DNA of 64,000 bases. Origin: Liolophura sinensis (taxonomy: Eukaryota; Mollusca; Polyplacophora; Chitonida; Chitonidae). The notes under the pieces are model-generated. The model had not been told where the DNA came from. It was given only the letters and a program-made list of their open reading frames with translations, and ran no database searches. Below are positions 50,800 through 63,721 of the stretch, in pieces. The stretch covers positions 6,887,606-6,951,605 of the forward strand of contig NC_088305.1 in the NCBI RefSeq assembly GCF_032854445.1, read 5' to 3'. Each line of letters begins with the position of its first letter. The first letter of the stretch is position 1. Made by a program: the position numbers and the translations under genes.

Positions 50800-52599
50800 A
50801 CCTGGGAACACTCTGTATCCTTTTGATCGGACAGCATATGGTCGGGATAAGTGTGTCCGGGACGAGCGTTGCGGGCAGATTTTTAAGCTGCGGAGTACGA
50901 AACATTTTCGGTAATTCTGATATACTGAACCTTACTTGCCTCCTTCCTGGCCACAGACCCCCATAAGTTTTCCATAAGCGACAATGTTAACGTTTAGCGC
51001 TGTAACTCAGTCCCAAACATTCCGAGGCCAATAAGCTTTGGGGCATACCTGGCCCAGCCTGTGAGAAAGAAGCCATAAAAATCTTAACATAGATTGACCA
51101 CCAAAATCTGGACCTTTCCATGCCGGCAGCTGGGAGGGGTGCCTAGCAACGCCAAGGGGACGTCATTCACAGCCTCATCACCACCTGTTTCCTTGTATCC
51201 TCTCGCCCAGAATTTCAATCGTTTATCATTAAAATTCATACCTGCCCAAAGCTTAATTTCCATCATTTTGATACCAACCAAGCGCCTGTACACCAAAAAC
51301 GGCAGGCTGGCAGCAAAAACAGACATTACAGCCTAAAATACACAGAACTACAATCAAACCCTACTGAAAAACGGAAGTTGTAATAGGGGTCTGTGTCTTC
51401 CTGGCTAGACAGCCGCCATAAGGAGCACTATGGCTACATCCACAGTTAACACGACATGACGACATAGATGGCTGGCAGTAATGTATGTCTTTGCCCATTA
51501 TGGAAGTCAGCCTCAGCAAACGCTTGACCTGACCCCTGCCAGAGCATGTTACAAGTAACTCACGTGATGGCAGTCTTTTCACGGACTTCAAACTCTCAAC
51601 AACCTCATCTGAGGCTTCAACAAATTTTACAGGATTGAACGAGCATACAGGGGATTCACCTACACCAGACATGACAACATCTAAACTACAGTTTGTTTCA
51701 GTTTCTCGTGCTTTCTTTCTGCCATCGCCTTCCTCACTATCATTTCTATTTCGCACCCGCTTGTCCCACCTTTAGGGTCACACCATAGTGAAATCCATAT
51801 CGTCGCCATCGCTCTTCATTGTGGCTCAAATGACAAACAGTAGCCTAAGTAAACTAGGTGCAAGCGGGGTGAGATAATTTACAAGAAAGTTAGGAGAAAA
51901 TGTATGGCCATGTATACTACAAAATAACTAAGTTACAAAAGACTATGTACAATCACGCCAACGTACTTAACTATATACATTTACTTTGAAAATTATACGG
52001 ATTTAGTCAGCTACAAGCAACTGAAGTGCAAAAACAACATAAGCTCAGCTTACAAGTGGAAAAAAACACGTCTGTCCCGCTTGCTGACTCAACTGGAAGT
52101 CCCAGGAAGGGAAAACATCCAGAGGGAAATATGTCCGTTCCCCTTCCTGCACGTCACTTTTTGTCCAAATGGAACGCACTCGAGTGAATGTCCACACACT
52201 GTTTTCCATCTAGGTGACTGGACATAATCGAATAGAGATATCAGTTCTAGTGTTGTTACATTTCTCTCTTGCTACTTCTCAAAGGTGGGACGCACAAAAT
52301 CAGCTAGCAAGAGCCGTGGCCGGGTATACGTTTTCAGCCAGGTATATCTTCCAATTTCCTGATCTCTATGATTATTTCAATCCTGCACATCCTGCTTTCC
52401 TGCTAGTTATGCCGAAGCTAACCTAACTATCGTTAGTGATCATCTCATTATTGTAGCATGTAATTCAGACATACTTATGAAGGGAGCTTATTTATTGTAT
52501 ACGTTTGATTTCCGTGTTCTTAAGCTGATATGTTTTTCTATGGCTCCAGAAATTTGGCAGCAGTTCCTTTCCTGTGTTTTGTTTCCGTCTGTTAGGTAG

Positions 52600-52840
52600 G
52601 GTATGCATGATATGTATGTAGGCAGTAGGCCTACTAAGGTTTCCCCGAAACGGTTGGTTTTTATCTCTTGGTATACAGCTTGGGTTGTGTCCTAAGATAT
52701 AACGACACAATAAAGCGCCACAGCTTTCTTCTTTGGGACGTAAAATTGGCTTTACACTACAGTTTTAATGGCCCAGCGGTCAGTCCAGAAATATAGTAAT
52801 CTGCAGTGTTGAGGTCAACAATGATAACTGTCAAATAAAT
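52600..52840 (+). promoter_or_regulatory. Relict exon 1 promoter block, unit 3 copy
   Basis: Counterpart of 8680-8960 (GAAACGGTTGGTTTTTATCT, CCTAAGATATAA, CTTCTTTGGGACGTAAAATT). No signal-peptide exon follows. Confidence 0.3.
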
Positions 52841-53249
52841 GTGTGTGGAGAAAGAGTCCGAATTGGGGGTGGGGTTGAGTGGGTGCACGCACACCTGACA
52901 TCGCGTTCTTTTTAAGTTCATCAATAACGTCATTTCCGAAAATTTCCAGCTATCCACGGAAAATATGTACAAAAAGAGTGGTTATCAAAAGATATAACAT
53001 ATGCCTCAAGACTTTATAGAAGATTGTTTTCTTGCATAACTTTTCCCTTAAAAGCAAAATCTTCGTTTTGGAGTTCTTTTTCATGTGTCCTTTAACAATG
53101 TTAAATTCGCCATATAGTAATGCAGCACATGATGGGCGGTTTATCTGTGTAACAAGCTTAATATATCCATAATTACTTTTGGTAGTTTGAAATTTGCATT
53201 TAAAAATTTTTCAGCATGGAGGACATCGGTTTTATATCCGTTTCTATTT

Positions 53250-53385
53250 GCTCATGCTGGTTTTCTCTCTGGTCGTACGTGGTCGCAGGTGCGCATGGTC
53301 GTGGATTTCCCACGGGCCCTGCCCAGTTTCCTCCTACCATTAGTGGAATATTCTTGAGTACGGTATAAAACACTAATAAAGTCAG
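53250..53385 (+). mobile_element. SINE-1 copy, internally deleted
   Basis: GGTCGTACGTGG, GCATGGTCGTGG, then a jump to TAGTGGAATATTCTTGAGTA and a worn tail. The unit 1 counterpart at about 9255-9330 keeps only the tail. Confidence 0.6.
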
Positions 53386-53494
53386 ATAATAATATGCAAT
53401 AAATTCAGTTTTATTCTGTCTCCATAAGTTTCCTTAAACTTACCTTTACATACAGTGTGTCACACACTCTATGTGAGTAAAGAAAAACTTTTTT

Positions 53495-53670
53495 ACTTGA
53501 TTGGTGTTTTAAGCCCTACACAAGAATAGTTTACTTATACAGTTGCAGCAAGCATTATGGTGGTAGGAAATCGCAAACATTCACAGGTTGCTAGCTGATC
53601 TTCTCACGAATGCCGGAGAGAAATCCAGTCTGAACTGGGCGTGAACTTACAGCGACAGCATCGGAAGCTT
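53495..53670 (-). mobile_element. SINE-1 copy, degraded
   Basis: Reverse orientation, from TTGATTGGTGTTTTAAGCCC to a worn head near 53660. Diverged but in correct order. Confidence 0.6.
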
Positions 53671-54340
53671 TGAAAATTTTTCGAATTTAAAAAAGGGGTT
53701 TAAATCGTTTTCAAACTGACTCGTTATTTCGAAATTGATGCTACAATAAAAAATATATTTCTGCTGTAAACAGTCATTTCTATGCTAGTATATAGAGTAC
53801 AACATACATTCTCGCACAGCTAAGGGACCCAAAGGCTTTCATCGGACGCTCCTTGTCCTCGATCATTTCTGTCATTCATACTGGTTCTAATCCAACTCTG
53901 GATAGTTTGACAATGGCCTTAAGTCGGAAATGACAAAATGTATAGCTTGTTGTGAACCAATTTAGTAGTGTTTTGCTGATCGCTTATCTTAAATCCCACT
54001 GATTAGGAGGATGCCTTCTGCAAACATTTGACTATAATCTGTACACAACTACTTGTGAAGACCTGTGCAGTGTGGACCATAGTGTATGCATATGTTAACA
54101 AAAACAGCAGCCTTAACCACACACCAGGGTTCCATCGCTCAGGACTTGTAACGATACAACACCAATGTACGCTTTCATGGAGATTATATTTTTTTTTCAG
54201 AATTTTACACAATTAAATGTATAATAATCTATTCACAGTTTGACTGAACATATCTTGACTGAAAATAATTGGCTAACAAAAAATTTATGAATGTTGTGAC
54301 ACATGCATGAGGCTCATTTTCATATGGTGGTTCTCTGATA

Positions 54341-54560
54341 TCTATATAGACTATAAAAATGGCCATCCCCGGCGTCGATTTGTAGTACTTGCATAAGCAG
54401 TTATAATGACCAGTCCCGGCGTGGAGATGGTTCTACAGTGTCTATATAGGCTATAAAAATGAACAGCCCCAGTGTCGAGGTGATTGTGTGGTATTTACAT
54501 AAGAATTTACAATGACTAGTCCCAACGTGGAAGTGGTTTTATAGTATCTACATGCATATA
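54341..54560. repeat. Two tandem copies of a repeat of about 100 bases
   Basis: Two adjacent copies share CTATATAG.CTATAAAAATG, CCAGTCCC..CGTGGA and GTGGTT.TA-like segments. A further partial copy (57905-57955) lies beyond LINE-B, so LINE-B inserted into the array. Unit 1 has a related block at 10020-10170. Confidence 0.55.
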
Positions 54561-54764
54561 ATTGTAATTCTTTATTTGTTCATTGAGGATTTCCCACAGC
54601 TCTATAGCCACGACGGGATCTTCTCGACATAATATCAACGTATATACATAAAATAACATAGAAAACAAAGAGAACAAATGACAGATCCATGTACACAATA
54701 AGGTGATGGGAACAAAGAAAGATCAAAATCAAATGATATTACTGCTGGGCTTGGATGGTGAATC

Positions 54765-57620
54765 TATCGCTTAGTTCAGATGAACCAAATAAGAGTAAGT
54801 ACAAATGTGTTTAGAGCAACTGGTCAAAAATACAGAAGGGTGAACTTTTGGAGATATAATTCTAAAGATGCTTTTTAGCATGCGCTTTCTATGTGTGGCA
54901 TGGGGGGGGGAGGGGCAGTCAAGGAAATAATGAGATGCATTTTCACATTTATGTTTACATTTACTACATGACTGATCGTCGATAATGTTATATTTAAAGA
55001 GGTCACCGCGAAGAGCGCTCAGTGCCGTTCTCATTCTACAAAGCAGAATAGAGGGAAAGGTGTCAAATGAATTATACACAGAGTTTAGATCACGGTTAAT
55101 ACCGTATTGAGAGTACAAAAAGTTCTTAACTGTTTCCAATGAAGAGTTTTGGATATGATCAGGCAATGAATTCCATTCTTTAGTAGTCTTGGGAAAGAAT
55201 GAAGAAGAGAAAATCTGAGTTCGGCATTTAAATAATCCAAAGTGATATAGTCTATTTCTAAGATTGTAGGCAATTGATTCGCTGTAATACCTTTGAGTTA
55301 GTAAGGTATTTAGGTATAGAGGAGAGAGCCCATTGACGATTTTATGAAAAAAATAACAGAATGCGCTTGGATCTACACCGACTGTATAAGAGTTCCCATT
55401 TTAGTTCATTTAAAAGAGATTTATATAAAGTTCGACGTAAGTCTCCTGTATATAACAATGCTGCTCGGCGTTGGACATTTTCCAATGAGTTGGATAATGT
55501 AACGCTGCAGTTGTCAAATAGAAAATCTCCATATTCAATAAAAGACCTGATCAAGCCGAAGTACAGTGTAATCATACACTCTCTAGTTAGTGTTCGCCTG
55601 GCCCGACTAATCGCATTCAAATTCATATTACTTTTCTTAACTATAGCTCTTACCTGCTCATTCCATTTACCATTTTGTTGCACAATAATTCTGAGATGTT
55701 TGTGGGTCGGAACGCTCTTCACATCTACGCCATCTAAATACAATCTCGGATGTGAGGGATTGCTTTTCAATGATATTAAGAGATAACACAAGCCATTGAC
55801 TAGCCCAGTTGAACAGACGTCCAAGATCACGATTAAGTTTAGCCTCAGATGTTGCTAAATCTAAGATTTCTTCAGACAAGGATGTGTCATCTGCAAATAT
55901 GTTAATATTACATTCAATGTTCATATTAATATCATTTCAACCACGCAATTAGAGGATCTTCAGTTCCCAACTGCTCTAACTTAAACAGGAGACCATCATC
56001 TTTATCAAATGCCCTACTGACATCTAAAAATAGTAAATAGGTGTCATTTCCACTGTCAAGACTTTTGTATATGTCATGAACAATTTTTGTAAGCTGGTAT
56101 ACAGTCGAATCCCCAGGTTTAAATCCAGAGTTCCGTGGTATAAGAAGATTATTTGACATACAATACTCACACAGATGTTTATACATGACCTTCTCCAAGA
56201 TCTTAGAAAGAGGGGGTTGAAGGGACACTGGTCGATAATTAGAAACTTCATGTCTATCTCCTTTTTTAAATACAGGGCAGACTTGAGAGAGCTTTCATGC
56301 TGTTGGAAAGACAGCTGTAGGTAAGGAAACATTAAAAAGATTCATTACGGAAGCTGCAATACAATCAGCAGAATTTTTAAGCATGAAGTTGTTCATACCA
56401 TTAGTACAGAATTCATTCGCGTTTTCATCGTCATTTGACATGTTTTTGCCATTGACAGTAAGAGGAGGAATAGGCGGTTTTGTTTTCGATCCTAGTAGAG
56501 CTTTCATTATCGACCAGTATGTTTTTGTATCCAGCTGGGGGTTGGAGAGTTTACCTTTTAAATATGTGGAGTAACGCAGTATTGCTTGACGTTTAGCATT
56601 ATTGGCCTCCCTTCTAGGTATGTAATATCGAAACTTATCCCCATAGGACATTTGTCCGTTTGTCCGTTTGGATTTTTTTGGAAACAACGATTCCTTACTC
56701 GTATCTTGTACCGAACATCGTTGGTCATCCAAGGCTTGTCACGTGGTCTAATAGTGGCTTTCTTTGCAACATGACAAAAACAAACTGTTCCAGACAAATA
56801 ATTTGTCATTAACATGAGAGAAACTATTACGAACGGCATCAAATGGTGTAACAGAGATAAGATTGCGCAGAGCATGTAAATCGGCACATTTGAAGTCCCA
56901 CACATGTCTTACAAAAGTCTTTGGTTTATCGTTACATAAGATTGTATAGGACCATAAATAAGACAATGGTCGAGATTAGCCATTGGTGAGGCAACTCCGT
57001 AGTCAATTACATAACCAATACAATCCGTTATAATTAAGTCCAATACATAAGCAGCATCATCAGTATATCGAGTGGGATCATTAATTAGTTGAAAAAGATT
57101 TTTCCCAGCTATCATATCATCAAAGCTCATTTTTAATTCGCTCATATCGTGGTATTTTTCCCAGTGTACACATGTATCATTAAAATCAAACATTATTAAC
57201 ACGGTATCGGGATCTTCTGTTAAGACCGAATTTAAATTTTCCTCCAGATTACTTAAAAAAAGCTTACGTAAATGAGCCGGTTGGTTAGGTGGGCGGTAAC
57301 ATTATGCAATCAGCACGCCTTTGTTATTCTGTTCCACCATTACCCATATCATCTCATTGCCATTCTCTAAATCCTTACGTCTAGTAACATTAAGAGATTC
57401 CTTGCAATAAATTGCCACCCCTCCTCCGTGTCTGTCTCTGTCCTTTCTTTCTATGCAATACCCATCTAGATTAACAGTATCATCAGGGATATCACCACTA
57501 AGCCAGGTTTCCCTTACACACATAACATCACAGTTATATTCCTTTGATAACACAGTGGACATTTCATCTAACTTAAAATAAGAAGACAGCTGATCATCAC
57601 CTTGAGCCAATAAACTCATG
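54765..57620 (-). mobile_element. LINE-B copy 2: endonuclease to C terminus
   Basis: On the minus strand: endonuclease first half (57302-57619; MCVRETWLSGDIP, DRHGGGVAIY), second half (56909-57202; LINDPTRYTDDAAYVLDLII, then DHCLIYG), linker (56295-56905), reverse transcriptase fingers (55932-56228; LLFLDVSRAFDK) and catalytic FADD (55870-55910; NINIFADDTSLSEEI), thumb (55342-55830) and a Cys/His C terminus (54771-55166; CSKCKHKCENASHYFLDCPS). About 45 residues, including the G-x-P-Q-G-S and G-P-L-L-Y motifs, are deleted at about 55928. Frameshifts occur elsewhere. It is inactive. It is absent from unit 1, so it is younger than the duplication. Confidence 0.85.
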
Positions 57621-57639
57621 GCATTAAACTGACAACAAG

Positions 57640-58900
57640 ATAAATTGTGCAGATTTGGGGGTCATGGGTTTCTATGTACATCACCACACCTCATTAAGAT
57701 TGCCATATGTATAACTAACGAGTAATGCAGATTGCATTGTGTACTTAGAACAGAAAAAAATAAATATAACAGTAAGGGATTCAATTCCCAAGAATATATT
57801 TCGCAAGTCTTCAAATAATGTAAATAATTTTCGAAGACGAAGACTCACTTTATAACACATATAATTATGCCATGCCCCAATTGCCACTCATAAGCTGTAT
57901 GGTTTTATAAGCTATAAAGTGACCATTCCACACGTGGAGGTAGTTCTACATGTAGAAACCAATTAAAAACAAGCCTCGGACGAATTAAATATGATCTGTC
58001 CACAATAATGTGAGATCATCCAAGACAATGGACTATTTCTAGTCTGTACACGGAATTATCCGCAAGAAATAAAGACTTCAGCAGTTTAAAGATGCATATG
58101 TACAAATCTGGAATAATTTGAAAACTAAACTAAAATCATATACCACTGTGAATGTCAACTGTTACACTTCCATTAATCATTATCTTATTATTATTACCAA
58201 TAATGAAACAATATTTTTCTCCATAAAATAATAATTTCTTCAGAATAGTTGACCTTATTTCTTCAGAACAGCGAATATTTTACTTTGTAAAATACCGAAA
58301 ACCCAGTTTCAAATCAAAATGTACTGCTCACTGCTCTACAAATTCTCGCCTGATTTAAATTCAACCTCACTGGAACACACATACAAAAAATACAAAAATA
58401 TACTCGTCAGTTTATATGGGTGAAGACAGTTTGTGCAGGTCCCTAATACATCACACATGTCACACACGTGGCAAACACATGTGACACTCATTTTAAGCGT
58501 CCTTCTATTGTATTCTTTAAAGTCAACATGACCAAAAATCAGTTCACGTTACGTCTCAAGAAATTTTACACTCCGACCAGCAAACACACTGGGTTTGATA
58601 TTTCATCGTCGACCTTGCTGTGACGCTTTTGTTACGTATACGTGAATGTATAGATGTAATCTGGCTAAAGCCGACTCCTTTATTTGGTGTAGGCTTACGT
58701 CGAGTGCCTCATTGTGTATATCTGGTTTCGCTTAACCCGGTCCTGAAGGCAGGGGGTACGTTTAGTCCCAGTACACTGTATAAGGGTTTTGATCAAGGCG
58801 GATCTGAGGTTACATTTCAAAATTCAGCAGTATTAATACCCAGTGTTTGGTCTCCGTTTCAGTACAGATCCGTGTCACCGCTTTAAGACATTTATAACTG
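57640..58900. other. Gene-free flank shared with units 1 and 2
   Basis: Aligns with 10200-11125 and 21650-22225. A frame at 58620-58886 resembles one at 10820-11107, but unit 2 breaks it; see findings. Confidence 0.5.
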
Positions 58901-58908
58901 TCGACTTG

Positions 58909-58985
58909 TTAATTTATTTGATTGTTTTTTTCCGCCGTACTAAAAAATCTTTCAGTTACACGACGGAGCCCAGCAATATAGTGGG
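58909..58985 (-). mobile_element. SINE-1 tail fragment (shared marker)
   Basis: Third copy of the truncated tail also seen at 11130-11206 and 22229-22306. Confidence 0.78.
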
Positions 58986-60463
58986 CGTAAAAACGTTATA
59001 GCTGTAGATAGCAATATTTCAAGATGTACAGTCTTTTAAGTGTTGTCTGTTGAACGCCCTTATGCATCGAATATTTCATTCAATCTATTTCTTCTCTGTA
59101 TAAACACTGTTATTAACATGAGACAAAAAGCACAAACACTTTAACCAATACACTCTTGAATCTTGCAGAATAAAGGCAGAACATGGGGTCGGTCAGGTGA
59201 TCGTGTCACATATTACAAACTGCAGCAGACACGTCACGTCCTCTTTTGCCGAACTAGGCTCTTTCCCTCCATTTAACACTCTGACTTATTATAAGGCACC
59301 ATACATGTTCTGATCTTCTTTTCAGGGTTGTACTTTTTTAGCTAAAAGTAAGACCACCTACTTATTTTTAATCCGCTTTTTTTGTTGCTAAGAATTCAGT
59401 TTTTTCGGCTAAAAGCAACGCCACATACTAGTATAGATCTTTGCTATCACGTATGTTCAGCGTCACAACAGAAATGACATCCAGTAACGTTACTTTAAAG
59501 TGTAGATCAGGAGGCAAAATATTTATTATACAAGTGACTTGCTGTTATAACCAGTTGCTAGGCTATGTGATGTGACACTATATAACTATAACATTATTTA
59601 TGGCATTTTTTTCTCGATTTTGTCTTTAAGGAAAATAGTTGTATGCTGGATATTTTGGAATACAAATGGGACAGGTTGGTAGAATGGAGGAAATGGATGG
59701 AAGAATGAATATGACGTAACGTCACCTCGGTAATATTTCGGCCTTATTGTGTTGACGACATATTCAAAAAAGTGACAGTGGATTGACCTTGAAAGACAGC
59801 GTCAAAAAGCCAGACTAAAATATAGACACTTGTAAAAACCAGTAAAAAATATTCAAACAAATTCGGTAAAATAAAACATGTAATCAGGAAGATGTTTTAT
59901 ACCTGTCCACAGAATATAATGGTATGGTTTATGACAGGCCAACAGCTCTCAAATAATGACCGCATCACTAAGGACGCTGTGACATAAATCATACATGCAT
60001 ATAGAGCTAAGCCATCCGTGAAGAACATTTGCAAAGTGTACATTATCAACCAGAATATGTTACATGCCATATTAGGCATCACAAAATACACACCTCGGAG
60101 CACTGCGCCCATCAAAAATAAAATTATGTGTTAGACTGGAATGTCCAAAATGACACATTGTTACAACTACTTGGTCTCTGCAAAACATACGCTCAGTTAA
60201 GACTTTATCTCAGGGTGAATAGCTTGGGGTTTATTATGTTCACCTTCACATCCTGTCTGTTTCACTAAAATACGCCTGACCTACCTGGGTACAATACCAA
60301 CCTAACAGGTACAAGTACAAAAAAGCTTCTCATGTTACTTATGACGTAAAAATGGCTTTAAATTACAGTTTTCTTAACATCAGTCGGGAAAAGTAGCGTG
60401 CAGTGATGACGTTAGTGTTAACAGATGTCAAAACAGCCTACGTATCCGGTTTGAGCATGCGGC

Positions 60464-60469
60464 TATAAA
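60464..60469 (+). promoter_or_regulatory. TATAAA, unit 3 promoter
   Basis: TATAAA 72 bases before the ATG, matching the position in unit 1. The surrounding 150 bases are conserved with the other two units. Confidence 0.4.
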
Positions 60470-60535
60470 GTCACTGTGGAACGTATGTGAACAAACAGTC
60501 TGCAGTCGAGAGCTGTCGAATTGTAACAATTCAAG

Positions 60536-60671
60536 ATGTTGCCAGTTATGTGTGGAATTCTTTTGTTGAACACCGGCTTTGTGGCGTCTTCGTATAACAC
60601 ATTTTTGAAGAAGTTTGATGTTCAACCGTTGGTGTAACAAGCCGATGAAGACGATCGTTGCACGTGGACCG
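60536..60671 (+). pseudogene. FReD locus unit 3, first exon with nonsense codon
   Basis: Begins MLPVMCGILLLNTGFVASSY and is colinear with the other first exons, but codon 34 is TAA (60635-60637) where units 1 and 2 have GAA. The GTATGT donor at 60672 is intact. Unless the stop is read through or another first exon is used, no FReD can be made from this start. Confidence 0.8.
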
Positions 60672-61194
60672 GTATGTACTTCTAATAACATCGATTTGAG
60701 GAATATGATAACAGTGCGGTAGTTCACAGGTATGGAGTTGTGATCGACTAACATATGACATAATACGAAACCGTCAGTGTTATCTTCTTCAGAATATATA
60801 AGCAACGTGTATTTCGTATTGGAAACAGTCTGTTAAGCACACGATAGCTGTAACTGGTAATTTCACATGATACTTCATGCATGGATTAAATTTGCCACAA
60901 AGTTTAAAACTTCACCTGTAGTATTACAAGCTGAGCCACTTAAAGAACTAAAGCCGTTCACCTGGAATTACCCTGAGTTGTGTTTGCACTTGAGGAGCTG
61001 TCAACCGAACTTAACAGAGAAAGATGCGATTCGGATCAATGGAGAACATAAATAAATATACCAAGTTTGTTTTGGGCACCATAAAATGGGATGCGAAAAT
61101 AAGGGTTTAAATTTAAGATAAAGCTGAGGGGAATAACTCCAATGTACTTGTTCTATCCCATTGAAAAGAGTAGTACACTTTTGTTAAAGGAAAC

Positions 61195-61430
61195 ATGGGA
61201 GACCTTTGTGACGGAATAGTTAGTGTGCTAATGCAGCACAAACATCCGAAGCCTCTAACCAATGAGGTCGCTGTAAGTTCAAGTCCAGCTCATGCTGGCT
61301 TGCTCTTCGGTCGCACGTGGGAATTTCTGCCAGCGTGTTTCCCCCGGTTTCCTCCCGCCCTACCTGCTGTCCGCCATCGTATAAGTTAAATATTCTTCAA
61401 TACAACGTAAAATACCAATACAAACAGTGA
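61195..61430 (+). mobile_element. SINE-1-like copy, older
   Basis: GTAAGTTCAAGTCCAGCTCA (box B region), a GGTCGCACGTGGGA stretch, TTTCCCCCGGTTTCCTCCCG and a worn tail. Shared with units 1 (12886-12980, partial) and 2 (24795-24938), so it predates the duplication. Confidence 0.65.
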
Positions 61431-63569
61431 ATAAATATATAGAGGGAACATACATTGAATCAAATTTTGAGTATATATCGTGCTGAGCCTGCCAATTTGA
61501 CTGAATTAATAATCCATATGAATAATAATCCATTACAAGACAACTCTGGCATGTCAATATGACTTATGGTGGCCTGGCTAACTCAGATAATGAAAGTAGA
61601 TCCCCATCTCTGGGCCTTACAAACTACAGATGGATAGTCTCATGTCCCATGAATTCAGTCTGCTTGTTTTAAACATTGAACACGGAAAGAAAACAGGCCA
61701 GAATTTAGTCACCAAACATGAGAAAATCTACTCCGCTACGATCGAGCCACCTCTGACCTTGTGAGGTCTCAGCAGTACATTCACTGCTGATATCTGGGGT
61801 CTCTCTATTTGTACAACACAAAGAGCAGGAAATAATCGCCATACTTTTACAGATAAATATTACATTTTTCCATGTTCGGGTGTGGCTTCCGTCTGCAGTA
61901 ACACAACGTAGGCTACTGTATAGTTACATACATGGCCTTATTATGCCACAGATTTACAAAATATTGACAAGATCTCGTCAAAAACGCCCTTTGATTACAG
62001 AGCACACGATTGTAGTTGTACGAGGCTTTCCAATTCAGCCATATCTTCTGAAAGAAAATGCCGAAGGACGAGCCCGTACAATATTCCCTCAAAATTCCAA
62101 ATGAAAAGGATGTCTGGATTTTCACTCTCTGAATGCAGAATGTGTTTAGCTACATCTTTATTTGAAACAGCAGCCTGTGACACGAACTGAAGGATGTCGC
62201 CATTAACCCCCTGTAACGGTAACTAAGACACATTTTAATTTGGCATTTCTATGAGTCACCAATCGTTGTTTCCATGCAGTAAAATTCATGCCTTATTTAT
62301 TTTTGCCGATGATTAAACACAAACGATTTACTTGGTTGTTAATTTTATCGGCGTTGACAGACTGTTGCTGAAAGTGCAACTCACAATGGGTTGGCCGGAC
62401 TGCATGGATCTTCGTGTCTAAGCCGGCACCGCTCAATTTGGCTATAAAAAATGTATAGCCTGTTAACTGCGACACCGTGACAAATTCACCCCAGATACTA
62501 CCATAATTCGGTGGATATCCAATTGATATCACACAAACCAGTCGGGAGCGCATTTGTGTCATCTACGTGACCCAATTGTGAGCAAAATTCGGTCATCATA
62601 TCGCGTAGTCGAAAATTTAATGTGAAAATAATGTCGTTGGAGTTCTTTTAAAGCACTGACTGGCTGTGACTATGTTGACCAATATGTGGTCGGGCGTTCG
62701 AATCCAGATTTCATTGTTTTGGTCTGTTAGTCCTTCCAAAAACCTGATCTCATCCCATAGACATATGGTAAGAAGTACTTATTTCTCAGTAGATACCAGA
62801 AAGACAAGAGAATATTATGATTAGCACAGCCCTAATTTTCGTTTGAGAAAAAAAAACATGACAATGGCAGATTTCAGTAAGAACCTTGTATGAAGCAGAA
62901 ACATTACAAAAACTGTGACGGACAGCTACACCAATAAAGGCAGGGAAAGAACTGACGTTTTTTTTTTTAAACGGTAAGTCCTTACTTTTTCTCCGTGATG
63001 TTTCTCCAAACAGGATCATGGAATAGATACAGTGGCCCGCCCAGTTTTGTTAGTTCTCACATCGACTGTACAGGCATAGTACTGTATTTGGCGTAATTCA
63101 AGTAAATCTTCCAGTTATAGTTTTGTCCAGAATTCATCATCATAGGCTGATATCGTACAGGTCAAGTATTTCTTGTGTTTGGATAATATTACCATGATCG
63201 ACGTTTCGTGTATTAATGTAAATCGCGATTAATATAATCAAGGAGGCATGCACGGCCTGACATCACCCGGCCATGTCTCCGCTGTCGACAAGATAGACAG
63301 ACAGTCCAACTTTAATGGATTTTTTTAAAAAATGGAACTAGTTAACTTAATAGTTTTAATTGGAGTTTACAGACTTTGTGTTGTGTGTTTACGGAAAATT
63401 AAGTGTAAAAATAAAGTCGTTGGGGCTCTTTAAGGCGCCGACTGGCAGTGACTATCTTGAGCTATAAGGGGTCGCGTGTTCGAGATCTGTTTTCGCTGCT
63501 TTGGTCCCTTTAGTTTACCACGATCGACGTTTCTTGTATAGATGTGATTAGCAATTTTTCTCACGCCAG

Positions 63570-63721
63570 GATTTTTTGTCGAGTGCACATATCCTACAGA
63601 CTGTACAGCAATACAGCAATGCAACCACACAAAGAGCGGCGTGTACCAAGTGTTTCCGTTCGGAGTGGGAAAAGGCTTCCTTGTGTACTGTGACATGGTG
63701 ACGCAGGGCGGTGGGTGGCTG
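63570..63721 (+). CDS. FReD locus unit 3, second exon
   Basis: Encodes the same stretch as exon 2 of unit 2 (CTYPTDCTAIQQCN, VYCDM, GGGW) and ends at a GTGAGT donor (63722). From about 63600 on it differs from unit 2 by a single base. The acceptor used in unit 2 is deleted. The nearest AG (CTCACGCCAG, ending 63569) would give an exon in the correct phase, adding Gly-Phe-Phe-Val before the first cysteine. Exons 3-5 would lie beyond the window. It is either part of a decaying copy or of a gene using another first exon. Confidence 0.6.

Larger units (their letters stand above)
46905..51756 (-). mobile_element. LINE-C: long RNase-H-type LINE, decayed
   Basis: On the minus strand from right to left: ORF1 remnants (51756-50414, with ALLGTPPSCRHGKVQI and a basic, proline-rich end); a heavily broken endonuclease region (50300-49600); a linker with PPVPWWTIECANAKRQNKRA (49278-49553); reverse transcriptase fingers with IAKPGMNTAEPGSYRPIALT (48394-48750); later domains (47788-48139, SFRYLGVTFDIKLTWHKHVE); RNase H with CFAWVPGHFQVPGDERADRL (near 47380-47450); and a Cys/His tail with CNVCQAEKTIHHVL (near 47050). 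The catalytic reverse transcriptase motif was not found in frame. It is interrupted by a SINE and is inactive. It differs from LINE-A in sequence but has the same domain order. Confidence 0.75.
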
